A stretch of 14,467 bases of DNA from Solirubrobacteraceae bacterium (GCA_024710825.1 JANJUA010000308.1:1-14467), one strand, 5' to 3'; positions 1-8,234 are shown, counted from the first letter of the stretch. Program-made: numbers and translations. The notes: generated from the sequence alone by a model not told the origin.

Positions 1-2043
1 CTCGCCGCCGCCGGCACCATGACCGGCACGAGGATGCTCACCGACGCCGAGTCGGGCGTCGGCCCGTCCCAGCGGGCGCAGGAGCGCATGGAGCAGGCCG
101 GGCTGGAGGAGCCCGGCCTCGAGCACGTCCTGCTGCGCTCCGCCGACGCCGCGCGGACGCAGGAGGCCGCCGCGGACCTCACGGCTCGGCTGGGCCTGGT
201 CCGCGAGGTCGCGGACGTCCGGGGCCCGGCCGTCGCGCCCGGGCTCTCCGCCCAGGGCGGCCGCGCCGCGCTCGTGCAGGTCACCCTCCGCGGCGACCCC
301 GACGACGCCGGCGACAACGTCGCGCCGGTCGAGCGGGCGGTCGCCGCCGTCGCCGCCGACCATCCCGGCACGACGCTGCGGCAGGCGGGCGACGGCACGT
401 TCGCCAACGCGTTCGACGGCGTCCTCGAGGAGGACCTGCGCAGCGCCGAGGTCATCTCGCTGCCCCTGACGCTGCTCATCCTCCTGCTGGCCTTCGGCGC
501 GCTCGTGGCCGCCTCCGTTCCGCTGCTGCTCGGGGTGACGTCGGTCGCCGGCGCGCTCGGCGCGCTCGGCCTCGTCTCGCAGGTCCTGCCCGACGGCGGC
601 ACCAGCGCCTCGCTGGTGGTGCTCATCGGCCTCGCGGTCGGCGTCGACTACTCGCTGTTCTACATCCGTCGCGAGCGCGAGGAGCGCCGCAGGGGGCTCG
701 GGCCGCACGCGGCGCTGGACGCCGCCGCGGCGACCGTCGGACGCGCCGTGCTCGTCTCCGGCATCACGGTCGTCGTCGCGATCGCCGGCTTCCTGCTGAC
801 CGGACTGGCCGTGTTCGCGTCGATGGGCCTGGCGACGATGATCGTCGTGGCGATCTCGGTCGTCGGCTCGCTCACGGTGCTGCCCGCCGTCCTCATGCTG
901 CTCGGCGACCGCGTCGACCGTGGCCGCATCCCGTTCGTCGGCGGGCTCCTGCTGCGCCGTGCCGGACGGACCGACGGGCTGTGGGGGCGCTTCGCGGGCA
1001 CGGTCACCCGCCATCCGCGTGCGGCGCTGGTCACCGCCGTGTGCGTCCTCGGAACCATCGCCGTCCCGGCGTCCGCCCTGAAGGTCGCCGACCCGGGCGC
1101 GTCGTCGCTGCCCGGCGACCTGCCCGTCACGACCGCGCACGCCGCGATCGAGAAGACGTTCCCCGGCGCGCCGAGCGACGTCGAGCTCGTCGTGGACGGC
1201 ACGGCGAGCGGCGCCGAGCTCGAGGCGCTCGGCGAGCGCGCGCGGAGGATCACCCGCGGGCAGGGCGCGGTCGACGTCGCCCGCTCCGCGGACGGCTCCA
1301 CCGCGGTCGTCTCGGTCCCGATGCCCGAGGAGGGCGCGGGCGCCGCGGGGACGATCGTCGCCGCGCTGCGGGCCGAGTTGGGCCCGGAGGTCCTGGTCGG
1401 CGGGCGGGCGGCGCGCGCCGCGGACTTCACGCGGCGGCTCGACGACCGCACCCCCGGGGTCATCGCGTTCGTGCTCGGACTGGCGTTCGTCGTGCTGGTC
1501 CTGGCGTTCCGCTCGCCCGCCCTGGCGGCGACGGTGATCGGGCTGAACCTGCTGTCGGTCGGCGCGGCGTACGGCGTGCTCGTCGCGGTGTTCCAGGGCG
1601 AATGGGCGGAAGGCCTGCTCGACTTCAGCTCCAACGGCACGGTCGTCGACTGGGTGCCGCTGTTCGCGTTCGTGATCCTGTTCGGCCTGTCGATGGACTA
1701 CACGGTGATGGTGCTCGAGCGCATCCGCGAGGGCCGCGCGGCGGGCCTGCCGCCGCGGGCGGCCGCGGCGCAGGGCGTCGCCGCCACCGGTGGGGCGATC
1801 ACCAGCGCCGCGGTCATCATGGTCGCCGTCTTCTCGGTCTTCGCCTCGCTGCGGATGCTCGAGATGAAGCAGATGGGCGTCGGCCTGGCGGCGGCGGTGC
1901 TCATCGACGCCACCATCGTCCGCGCCGTCGCGCTGCCGGCCGCCGTCACGCTGCTGGGCGAGCGCGGCTGGCGCGTGCCGGAGCGCCGGAGGGCGACGTG
2001 GGAGGATGGGACGCAGCCGCGCCCGGTCGAGGCGCGGACCTGA
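1..2043 (+). CDS. MMPL/RND-family membrane transporter, 5' partial
   Basis: Member of the MMPL branch of RND transporters, inner-membrane proton-driven exporters of lipids or hydrophobic compounds. The frame is open from base 1. The first ATG (base 19) falls inside what is normally the first porter loop, so TM1 and the true start lie upstream of the window. Numbering from that ATG, a periplasmic loop (about 5-140) is followed by hydrophobic segments at about 145-190, the TM4 motif GVDY (D210-Y211) and two more helices. A second loop (about 350-470) precedes the C-terminal helices with the matching motif SMDY (D560-Y561). The two Asp-Tyr pairs correspond to the proton-relay residues known from MmpL3. 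The C-terminus is short and charged. The kinase gene starts 6 bases after the stop, so the two are probably co-transcribed. Substrate unknown. Family confidence is high. Confidence 0.93.
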   Translation, partial: LAAAGTMTGTRMLTDAESGVGPSQRAQERMEQAGLEEPGLEHVLLRSADAARTQEAAADLTARLGLVREVADVRGPAVAPGLSAQGGRAALVQVTLRGDPDDAGDNVAPVERAVAAVAADHPGTTLRQAGDGTFANAFDGVLEEDLRSAEVISLPLTLLILLLAFGALVAASVPLLLGVTSVAGALGALGLVSQVLPDGGTSASLVVLIGLAVGVDYSLFYIRREREERRRGLGPHAALDAAAATVGRAVLVSGITVVVAIAGFLLTGLAVFASMGLATMIVVAISVVGSLTVLPAVLMLLGDRVDRGRIPFVGGLLLRRAGRTDGLWGRFAGTVTRHPRAALVTAVCVLGTIAVPASALKVADPGASSLPGDLPVTTAHAAIEKTFPGAPSDVELVVDGTASGAELEALGERARRITRGQGAVDVARSADGSTAVVSVPMPEEGAGAAGTIVAALRAELGPEVLVGGRAARAADFTRRLDDRTPGVIAFVLGLAFVVLVLAFRSPALAATVIGLNLLSVGAAYGVLVAVFQGEWAEGLLDFSSNGTVVDWVPLFAFVILFGLSMDYTVMVLERIREGRAAGLPPRAAAAQGVAATGGAITSAAVIMVAVFSVFASLRMLEMKQMGVGLAAAVLIDATIVRAVALPAAVTLLGERGWRVPERRRATWEDGTQPRPVEART

Positions 2044-2049
2044 CACGCC

Positions 2050-3144
2050 ATGGCGACGACCGCGATGCCTCCCACCGACGAGGACACCACCGGCGCCCCG
2101 GGCTCGGAGGAGCCCGCGACGCTACCGCCCGACTGGGACGCGATCCTCGCCCTCCACACGGCGCTGACCGCGCTCGCCGGGCTCGTCGTCACCGTGCTCT
2201 GGGGCGCGACCGGCGCCGGCTACTACTGGCCGGTGTGGGTCTGGTTCGGCCTGGGCCTGCCGCTCGCGCTGCACGCGACGGTGCGCTTCGCCTGCCTGGC
2301 CCCGGCGGGCCGCACCCGCGGCCTGGCGATACACGCGGGCGTCACCGGGGTGATCGCGGTGGCGCTCGTCGCGCTCTGGGGCCTGACCTCCGGCCCGACG
2401 TTCTGGCCCGCGTGGCCGATCCTGTCGCTGGCCGCCTTCCTCGCGCTCCACGGGATCATCCACCTGTACCTCAACCGGGTGAACTCGCCGGAGCGCGAGC
2501 GCCGGCTCGTCGAGCGCGTCGACGAGCTGACGCGGACGCGGCGCGGCGCCCTCGACGTGCAGGCGGCCGAGCTGAGACGCATCGAGCGCGACCTCCACGA
2601 CGGCGCGCAGGCGCGGCTCGTAGCGCTGTCGATGCACCTCGGACGGGCGGAGGCGAAGCTCGACGACCGCCCGGAGGTCGCCGAGATGGTCCGCCAGGCC
2701 AAGGGCGAGGCGAGCGCGGCGATCGCGGAGCTGCGCGATCTCGCGCGCGGCATCGCCCCGCCGATCCTCGCCGACCGCGGGCTCGAGGAGGCGATCGCCG
2801 CGCTCGGCCGCCGCGCGGCGATGCCGGTCGTCGTCGACGTCGAGCTCAAGCGCCGCCAGCCGCCGGTGGTGGAGAGCGCCGCGTACTTCATCGTCGCCGA
2901 GGGGCTGACGAACGCGGCCAAGCACGCCGCGGGCGGCGGCACGACGGCCCGCGTGCGCGTCGCCGAGGAGATCGGGCGGCTCGTGGTGGAGATCGCCGAC
3001 GACGGCCCCGGCGGAGCCGACCCCGAGGGGACCGGGCTGACCGGCCTGCGCCACCGCGCCGAGGCGCTGGACGGGACGCTGTCCGTCGAGAGCGCCCCGG
3101 GGACCGGGACCCTCGTCCGAGCGGAGCTGCCATGCGTGCCGTGA
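2050..3144 (+). CDS. Membrane sensor histidine kinase, NarL/DesK type (HisKA_3)
   Basis: 364-residue sensor kinase that should autophosphorylate and pass phosphate to the response regulator encoded next. Four hydrophobic segments (about 32-51, 58-80, 93-112, 118-141) form two similar 2TM-like units, each with a W-P-x-W signature (GYYWPVW at 57-63 and TFWPAW at 117-122). There is no periplasmic sensing domain, so the membrane part itself is probably the sensor. A short coiled linker leads to the dimerisation/phosphoacceptor motif ERDLHDGAQARL with H183. The ATPase domain shows an N-box (EGLTNAAKHA, N288), a G1 box (DDGPGG, from D317/D318) and GTG near the C-terminus. The start lies 6 bases after the transporter stop with no clear SD, so translation may be coupled. 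The 3' end overlaps the regulator by 13 bases. The signal is unknown. Confidence 0.93.
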   Translation: MATTAMPPTDEDTTGAPGSEEPATLPPDWDAILALHTALTALAGLVVTVLWGATGAGYYWPVWVWFGLGLPLALHATVRFACLAPAGRTRGLAIHAGVTGVIAVALVALWGLTSGPTFWPAWPILSLAAFLALHGIIHLYLNRVNSPERERRLVERVDELTRTRRGALDVQAAELRRIERDLHDGAQARLVALSMHLGRAEAKLDDRPEVAEMVRQAKGEASAAIAELRDLARGIAPPILADRGLEEAIAALGRRAAMPVVVDVELKRRQPPVVESAAYFIVAEGLTNAAKHAAGGGTTARVRVAEEIGRLVVEIADDGPGGADPEGTGLTGLRHRAEALDGTLSVESAPGTGTLVRAELPCVP

Positions 3145-3794
3145 TCGCCGAGGACCACGCGCTGCTGCGCGAGGGCGTCGTCGCGCTGCTGCGCGAGAAC
3201 GGCGTCGAGGTGGTCGCCCAGGCCGAGGACGGGCCGGGCCTGCTGCGCATCGTGGCGGGGCACAAGCCCGACCTCGCGATCGTCGACGTGCGGCTCCCGC
3301 CGACGTTCACCGACGAGGGGGTGCGGGCCTCGATCGAGGCCCGGCAGCGCCATCCGGACCTGGCGATCCTGATCCTGTCGCAGTACGTCGAGCCGGTCTA
3401 CACCGCCGAGCTGCTGGCCGCCGGGGCGAGCGGCGTCGGCTACCTGCTCAAGGAGCGCGTCGGCGACGTGCGCGGGTTCCTGGAGGCGATCGAGCGGGTC
3501 GCGGCCGGCGGCACCGCCCTGGACCCGGAGGTCGTCGCGGAGCTCATGCAGTCACGGGACGCCCGCGCCGGCGACGACGCCCTCGCCGGGCTGACGCCAC
3601 GCGAGCGCGAGGTGCTGACGCTGATGGCGGAGGGCCGCACGAACGCCGCGATCGCGCGCGCGATGGTCGTCACCCCCGGCGCGGTGGAGAAGCACATCTC
3701 CAACATCTTCGGCAAGCTCGACCTGCCCGGCTCCGACGACGACCACCGCCGGGTGCTCGCCGTCCTCGCCTTCCTGCGCGCCGGACAGGCCTGA
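3132..3794 (+). CDS. LuxR/NarL-family response regulator
   Basis: 220-residue DNA-binding partner of the preceding kinase. The receiver domain (1-120) has the acidic pair E7-D8, phosphoacceptor D52 (IVDVRLPP) and the conserved lysine K107 (YLLKERVGD). The C-terminal LuxR-type helix-turn-helix (about 152-200) begins LTPREREVLTLMAEGRTN and continues through AVEKHISNIFGKLDL. The ATG was chosen because it precedes the receiver fold directly and has GGAG five bases upstream. It lies inside the last codons of the kinase gene (13-base overlap), the usual sign of a coupled two-component pair. The exporter gene upstream is the most obvious regulatory target, by position only. Confidence 0.95.
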   Translation: MRAVIAEDHALLREGVVALLRENGVEVVAQAEDGPGLLRIVAGHKPDLAIVDVRLPPTFTDEGVRASIEARQRHPDLAILILSQYVEPVYTAELLAAGASGVGYLLKERVGDVRGFLEAIERVAAGGTALDPEVVAELMQSRDARAGDDALAGLTPREREVLTLMAEGRTNAAIARAMVVTPGAVEKHISNIFGKLDLPGSDDDHRRVLAVLAFLRAGQA

Positions 3795-3811
3795 CCAGAC
3801 CCTGAAGCGGC

Positions 3812-3841
3812 GCGAGGCGACGTCGGCGGCCCGCGCCTCGC
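3812..3841 (+). terminator. Possible hairpin terminator after the exporter/two-component operon
   Basis: Perfect 8-bp inverted repeat (GCGAGGCG at 3812-3819, CGCCTCGC at 3834-3841) with a 14-base loop, 17 bases after the regulator's stop. It has no T-run, which is common for actinobacterial terminators but also leaves the call weak. It ends 19 bases before the first possible P450 start, so it would separate the two transcription units. Confidence 0.35.
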
Positions 3842-3860
3842 CGGGAGCCCACGACGGGCC

Positions 3861-3890
3861 GTGACGATCTCACGCGGCGCGGAATATCGT
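3861..3890 (+). promoter_or_regulatory. Possible promoter for the P450, implying a leaderless GTG start
   Basis: GTGACG (3861-3866, four of six matches to TTGACA), an 18-base spacer and TATCGT (3885-3890, TAnnnT type). The -10-like element ends 6 bases before an in-frame GTG at 3897, the spacing expected if transcription starts at the start codon. If real, the P450 begins at 3897 rather than 3861. The match is weak and rests on sequence alone. Confidence 0.22.
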
Positions 3891-5039
3891 GATCGCGTGG
3901 AGCTTGGCGACGACGACCCACGCGGCACATGGGACGAGCTGCTCGCACGCGGGCAGCGCGTGGTCGAGCACGAGGGCGTCTGGACGCTGCTGGGGCACCA
4001 GGTCGTCCGCGACGCAGCGCTCGACGCGACGACGTTCTCGTCTGCGTCCTCGCGCTTCCTCCAGGTGCCCAACGGCATGGACGGCGACGAGCACCGGCGC
4101 TACCGCGCCGTGATCGAGCGCTACATGACCCGTGAACGCGTCGCGGCGCTCGAGCCCACCTGCCGCCGACTCGCCGGCGGCCTCGTCGACTCGATCCGCG
4201 ACGACACGACCGTCGAGGTCGTCGAGGAGCTGGGCGCGCCGTTCGCCGTGCGCGCGCAGACCGCGTGGCTGGGCTGGTCAGCCGGCCTCGAGCCGACGCT
4301 TCTGGCCTGGATGAGCGACCACCGCCACGCGACGCGCACCCAGGCTCCCGACAGCCTCGCCGACGTCGCCGACCGCTTCGACGCGATCGTCCGCGGCGAG
4401 CTCGACGCCCGCCGGCGCAACGGCCTCGGCGCCGACGTCACCTCCGAGCTCATGGCCGACACCGTCGGCGCCACCCCGCTGCGTGACGAGGAGCTCGTCA
4501 GCATCCTTCGCAACTGGACCGCCGGCGACCTCGGCTCCCTCGCGGCGAGCTGTGGCGTCGTCGTGCACGCGCTCGCCGCCGATCGCGAGCTGCAGCGAGA
4601 GATGCGCGACCTCGCCGCCCGTGACGACGACGGCTCGCGAGCGGCGCTCGACCGGGTGATCGACGAGCTGCTGCGCATCGACGACCCGTTCCTGTCGAAC
4701 CGCCGAATCACGACCCGGTCCGTCGAGATCGACGGGCATCGGATACCGGCCGGCAGCCGCGTCGTGCTCGCGTGGACCGCCGCGAACCGCGACCCGGCCC
4801 GCTTCGACGATCCCGCCCGGCGCTGCCCGCAGGCCAACGCGGCGCACAACCTCGTCTACGGCATCGGCAGGCACGTGTGCCCCGGACGTTCGCTCGCCAC
4901 CATGGAGCTGCGCTGCGTCGTCGCGGCGCTCCTCGCCCGCAGCGAGCAGGTGTCGCTCGCCGCCGATCGAGCGAGCACGCGCTCGTACGGCGCGGTGGGC
5001 GGTTGGGAGTCGGTGCGCGTGAACGTGCGGCGACGCTAG
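3861..5039 (+). CDS. Cytochrome P450
   Basis: Soluble bacterial P450 of normal length (392 residues, or 380 from GTG 3897), a heme monooxygenase that needs separate ferredoxin partners; none is encoded here. Visible features, numbered from 3861: C-helix DEHRRYR (76-82), K-helix ExxR (E269-R272), the AANRDPARF segment (308-316), and heme-ligand loop YGIGRHVCPG with C340. The I-helix reads WTAGDLGS (219-226), so the usual acid-alcohol pair of AGx(D/E)T is replaced by Leu224-Gly225, followed by Ser226. The start is uncertain: GTG 3861 has only a distant GGGAG, while GTG 3897 follows a possible -10 element. The stop codon shares CTAG with the convergent hydrolase gene. Substrate unknown; the facing carotenoid-oxygenase cluster suggests an isoprenoid-derived or aromatic substrate, by context only. 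Confidence 0.93.
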   Translation: MTISRGAEYRDRVELGDDDPRGTWDELLARGQRVVEHEGVWTLLGHQVVRDAALDATTFSSASSRFLQVPNGMDGDEHRRYRAVIERYMTRERVAALEPTCRRLAGGLVDSIRDDTTVEVVEELGAPFAVRAQTAWLGWSAGLEPTLLAWMSDHRHATRTQAPDSLADVADRFDAIVRGELDARRRNGLGADVTSELMADTVGATPLRDEELVSILRNWTAGDLGSLAASCGVVVHALAADRELQREMRDLAARDDDGSRAALDRVIDELLRIDDPFLSNRRITTRSVEIDGHRIPAGSRVVLAWTAANRDPARFDDPARRCPQANAAHNLVYGIGRHVCPGRSLATMELRCVVAALLARSEQVSLAADRASTRSYGAVGGWESVRVNVRRR

Positions 5040-5821
5040 CTGCGCCCCGCGAGGAAGTCGGCGACCACCTCGGCCGCCTGCTCCGGCGCCTCCCACAGCA
5101 CGTTGTGGCCGCCGGGCAGCGTCACCTCCATCAGCGCGGCGCCGAGCGCCTCGCGCAGGCGCGCGTCCGGGCCGGGACACGTGAACAGCGGCTCCTCGAC
5201 GCGGACCAGGAGCGTGCGCACCGAGGTCGGCGGCGGCGGCTCCAGCGCCATCTCGCCCCACGCCGCGACCGCGGCGCTCGGGCAGAAGCGGAAGCGCAGG
5301 CGTCCGTCGGGGCCGGGCCGCAGGTCGTCGGCCGCGTAGGCGACGAGCGTCTCGCGCGGCGTGCGCACGAGGAAGCCCGCGGTGAGCATCGCGTCGACCG
5401 CCTCGTCGACGGAGGCGAAGCTCCAGTCCAGCCGGTCGTTCTCCGCCGCCGCCAGCGCGACGTCCGGCTCGAGCTGCAGCGCCGGGTCCAGCAGCGCGAG
5501 CTTGGAGACGCGCTCGGGGGCGTGCGCGGCGACCGCCGTGGCGAGCAGCCCGCCGAAGCTGTGGCCGATCCAGGCGGGTCGCACGAGGTCGAGCGCGTCG
5601 ATCGTCTCCAGCAGGTCGCGCGTGTGCGTGGCGACGGTCCACGGCGGCTGGGGCGGCGCTTCGCCGTGGCCGCGCAGGTCCACGGCGATCACGTGATGGT
5701 GCTCGGCGACCAGCCGCTCGGCCAGGCCCGCGAAGACGCCGCCGTGCTGGTCGACTCCGTGCAGGCAGACGACGGGCCGGTCCGCCGGATCGCCCCACCG
5801 GTGCGTCGGCAGGACGGTCAC
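5036..5821 (-). CDS. Alpha/beta-fold hydrolase
   Basis: 261-residue cytoplasmic hydrolase. Visible features: oxyanion-hole strand VVCLHGVDQHGG (H21-G22), DLRGHG at 48-53, nucleophile elbow GHSFGG with S88, and catalytic histidine in GGHNVLWEAPEQ (H239). The acid is probably one of the glutamates after LLVRV (E209/E210), which is less certain. Start is GTG at 5821-5819; its bases overlap the TGA of the upstream oxidoreductase (GTGA, 4-base overlap), which points to translational coupling. The 3' end shares CTAG with the P450 stop. The family covers esterases, lactonases, C-C hydrolases and epoxide hydrolases, and substrate cannot be read from sequence. Being last in a run with a cleavage oxygenase and an MDR reductase suggests it works on the same substrate. 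Confidence 0.92.
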   Translation of the reverse strand: MTVLPTHRWGDPADRPVVCLHGVDQHGGVFAGLAERLVAEHHHVIAVDLRGHGEAPPQPPWTVATHTRDLLETIDALDLVRPAWIGHSFGGLLATAVAAHAPERVSKLALLDPALQLEPDVALAAAENDRLDWSFASVDEAVDAMLTAGFLVRTPRETLVAYAADDLRPGPDGRLRFRFCPSAAVAAWGEMALEPPPPTSVRTLLVRVEEPLFTCPGPDARLREALGAALMEVTLPGGHNVLWEAPEQAAEVVADFLAGRS

Positions 5822-6756
5822 GAGCCCGGCACCTCGAGCACGATCTTGCCCTGCGTGCGTCCCGTCTCGCCGAGCTCGTGGGCGCGCGCGGCGTCGGCGA
5901 GCGCGAACGTCCGCGCCACGGTCGGCCGCAGCGCGCCCTCGCGCACGAGCGCGGCGATCGCCTCCAGCGCGTGGCCGTCGGGCTCGACGAGGATGCTCGT
6001 GACCTTTACGCGGTCCCCTGCGGCTTCGTGGAGCGCGGGGAGGTGGCGGCCGGACGGGACGGCGACGAGCAGCCCCCCGTCGCGCACGGCGGGCAGCGAG
6101 CGCAGCGCGGTCTCGCCGCCGACGAGGTCCAGCACGACGTCGGCGTCGCGCACCACCTCACCCGGGTCGCGCTCGGTGTAGTCGATCGCCTCGTCGGCGC
6201 CGAGGTCCGCCAGGAAGCCGTGCTTCTCGGCGCGCGCCGTGCCGATGACGTAGGCGCCGCGCGCCTTGGCGATCTGGACGGCGAGATGGCCGACGCCGCC
6301 CGCGGCCGCATTCACCAGGACGCGCTGCCCGGGCCGGACGTTCGCCGTGTCGACCAGGGCCTGCCACGCGGTGAGCGCCGCGAGCGGCAGCGCGGCCGCC
6401 TCCACGTCGGTGAGCTCCTCGGGCGTACGCGCGAGCTGGCGCGAGGGCGACGTGACGTACTCGGCGTAGGCGGCCGCCTCGCGCGGGAAGCGCGGCATGC
6501 CGAAGACGCGGTCCCCGACGGCGAACCGGGTCACGCCGTAGCCGACCGCCTCGACGGTACCGGCCACGTCCCAGCCGACGGTGAACGGCGGCCCGCCGAG
6601 GAACGCGCCGTGCGTCCGGGTCTGCCAGTCGACGGGGTTGACGCCCGCGGCGGCAACCCGGACGAGGACCTCGGTCGGCTGCGGCTCGGGCGTCGGCAGG
6701 TCGGTGAGTCGTAGGGCGTCGGGACCGCCGAGAGCGGTCTGGTGGATCGCGCGCAT
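5818..6756 (-). CDS. NADP-dependent MDR oxidoreductase (quinone/enone reductase type)
   Basis: 312-residue zinc-independent medium-chain dehydrogenase/reductase. An N-terminal GroES-like domain (1-115) contains GVNPVDWQTR (38-47) and VGWDVAGTVEAVG (60-72). The nucleotide-binding fold follows, with AAAGGVGHLAVQIAKARGA (150-168). The structural zinc cysteines and catalytic cysteine of alcohol dehydrogenases are absent, as in quinone oxidoreductases and 2-enal/2-enone reductases, which use NADPH to reduce conjugated carbonyls. Start ATG is 30 bases after the carotenoid oxygenase stop. There is no SD, and TATCGT lies 7 bases upstream, so an internal leaderless transcript is possible alongside operon read-through. 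An enone reductase would suit the conjugated aldehydes or ketones released by a cleavage oxygenase; that is inference. Confidence 0.92.
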   Translation of the reverse strand: MRAIHQTALGGPDALRLTDLPTPEPQPTEVLVRVAAAGVNPVDWQTRTHGAFLGGPPFTVGWDVAGTVEAVGYGVTRFAVGDRVFGMPRFPREAAAYAEYVTSPSRQLARTPEELTDVEAAALPLAALTAWQALVDTANVRPGQRVLVNAAAGGVGHLAVQIAKARGAYVIGTARAEKHGFLADLGADEAIDYTERDPGEVVRDADVVLDLVGGETALRSLPAVRDGGLLVAVPSGRHLPALHEAAGDRVKVTSILVEPDGHALEAIAALVREGALRPTVARTFALADAARAHELGETGRTQGKIVLEVPGS

Positions 6757-6763
6757 GCGGGAG

Positions 6764-6790
6764 ACGATACGACCCGCCGCTCGGCGTCAG
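6764..6790 (-). promoter_or_regulatory. Possible internal promoter for the MDR oxidoreductase
   Basis: On the minus strand CTGACG (6790-6785) is followed by a 15-base spacer and TATCGT (6769-6764), which ends 7 bases before the ATG. The -35-like element overlaps the carotenoid oxygenase stop codon. The absence of an SD together with this spacing fits a leaderless message. The short spacer and imperfect -35 keep confidence low. Confidence 0.25.
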
Positions 6791-8205
6791 CGTCGGGCGG
6801 CGAACTGACCGTGGAACGAGAACGGGATGTGGTGCGGCACCTCCGCCCGCGCGACCTCCGACAGGTCCGCGGCGTCGAGCACGAGCAGGAACGAGGTGCC
6901 GCGGTCCGCGTCGAGCACGACCGACAGGAGCACGCCGTCGTCCTCGTCCTCGGCTCCGGGGCGCGCGGCGAACACCGGCTCGCCGGGGAAGCGGCCCGCC
7001 TCGCGCCACACGGTGGTGGCCCGCTCCTCGACGTCGGCCTTGACGATCCCGTCGAGCCACGTGTCCGGGCCCGACGTCACGCCCCAGGCGCAGCGGTACG
7101 GGCGCGCGTTGCAGCGGCCGTAGTTGATGCGCCCCAGCTCGAACGGCTCCGCGACCAGTCTCTCGTGCCGGACGTCGCCCGTCGCCGCCGACAGGCGGAA
7201 GCGGCGCAGCTCCGACGACGGCACCGGCCCGCCGGCGCGGAGGTTGTCGAGGTACAGCGCCTGGACGAGCGACGGGTCCGCGTACGTGGAGATGTCGAGC
7301 ACCAGGTCGTCGCCGTCGTCGTAGCCGTTGACGTGGTGGAAGGCGAAGAACGGGTCGGTCGCGAAGGTCGGGCCGTGGGCGCCGGTCCGGCGGTCGACGA
7401 GCAGGAACCGCGTGCCGCGCTCGGGCTCCCAGCGGAAGTTCTCCACGAACGGGCGGCCCGAGGCGATCATCCGCAGCGGGTTGACCGCCCACGGGAACTC
7501 GGCGAGCACGATCCAGCGCTCGGTGAGGCCGAAGGAGTGCACGTAGCCGACGTTCTTGGTGGGGATGCGCGCGAGCACGCGGGGCTCGGCGTCGTCCGGC
7601 CCCAGCGCGAAGAAGCGGTACTCGTTGCGCGGCCCGAGCTTCGCGGCGTAGTTGAGCATCCCGCCCGTCTCGCGGTCCAGGTGCGGGTGCGCCGTCGTGA
7701 GCTGGCCCGGCGGCATGAACGGCACGCCCGCGGCCTCGAGCGTGTCGGGGTCGAACTGCACGGAGATCGGCGTCTCGGTCATCGACACGAAGCGCTCGCC
7801 GAGGCGCATGACGTTCACGTTGGCGTTGTCGCCGAACGTGGGGGCGAACAGCGTCTGGACACGCCGGAAGAGCGTCCGGCACGGGTCGGTGGCGAACTCG
7901 GGGTAGGCGATGCGGCCCTCGTCGAGGACGGCGTGCGCGGTGCGGCCGCGCAGGTAGCGGTTGCCGTAGGAGACGGCGCCGTCGGCGAACGTGAAGCGAT
8001 GCAGCATGGCGAGGCCGTCGAACCAGTGGCGCATCTGCCGCTCGCCCGCCTCGAACTTCGCGGGGCCGGTGCGCAGCAGCGAGCCGGCGAGCCATGTCGG
8101 CAGCGCGCCGGACACCGGCAGACGGTCGACGACCACCTCGTCGGAGAGGGTCTCGAAGCCCTTCGCGTAGGCGGGTGGGGCGGCGCTCGTGGTGGTGGCC
8201 GACAT
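6787..8205 (-). CDS. Carotenoid/stilbene cleavage oxygenase (RPE65 family)
   Basis: 472-residue member of the carotenoid oxygenase family, iron(II) enzymes that split a carbon-carbon double bond with O2, giving two carbonyls. The four iron-binding histidines expected of the seven-bladed propeller are visible in context: H173 (TTAHPHLD), H223 (YVHSFGLTERW), H290 or H291 (FHHVNGYDDG) and H465 near the C-terminus (PFSFHGQF). The N-terminal region has the family's GSLLRTGPAKFE and RHWFDGLAMLHRF (59-71). Length matches the roughly 490 residues of bacterial enzymes, with no sign of truncation. The ATG has a good SD (AGAGGA, five bases upstream). Members act on carotenoids, apocarotenoids or lignostilbenes, and the sequence does not decide which. 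Neighbours are an Lrp regulator upstream and an oxidoreductase and hydrolase downstream on the same strand. Confidence 0.95.
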   Translation of the reverse strand: MSATTTSAAPPAYAKGFETLSDEVVVDRLPVSGALPTWLAGSLLRTGPAKFEAGERQMRHWFDGLAMLHRFTFADGAVSYGNRYLRGRTAHAVLDEGRIAYPEFATDPCRTLFRRVQTLFAPTFGDNANVNVMRLGERFVSMTETPISVQFDPDTLEAAGVPFMPPGQLTTAHPHLDRETGGMLNYAAKLGPRNEYRFFALGPDDAEPRVLARIPTKNVGYVHSFGLTERWIVLAEFPWAVNPLRMIASGRPFVENFRWEPERGTRFLLVDRRTGAHGPTFATDPFFAFHHVNGYDDGDDLVLDISTYADPSLVQALYLDNLRAGGPVPSSELRRFRLSAATGDVRHERLVAEPFELGRINYGRCNARPYRCAWGVTSGPDTWLDGIVKADVEERATTVWREAGRFPGEPVFAARPGAEDEDDGVLLSVVLDADRGTSFLLVLDAADLSEVARAEVPHHIPFSFHGQFAARR

Positions 8206-8234
8206 GGCGATCCTCTCGATCTCTCGTCCAGGCG

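Noticed and set aside
981..3131. Long plus-strand reading frame preceding the response regulator in its frame
   Set aside because: It overlaps the exporter and kinase genes in another frame and encodes Arg/Gly/Ala-rich low-complexity sequence typical of high-GC shadow frames. Only the part from 3132 is a recognisable protein.
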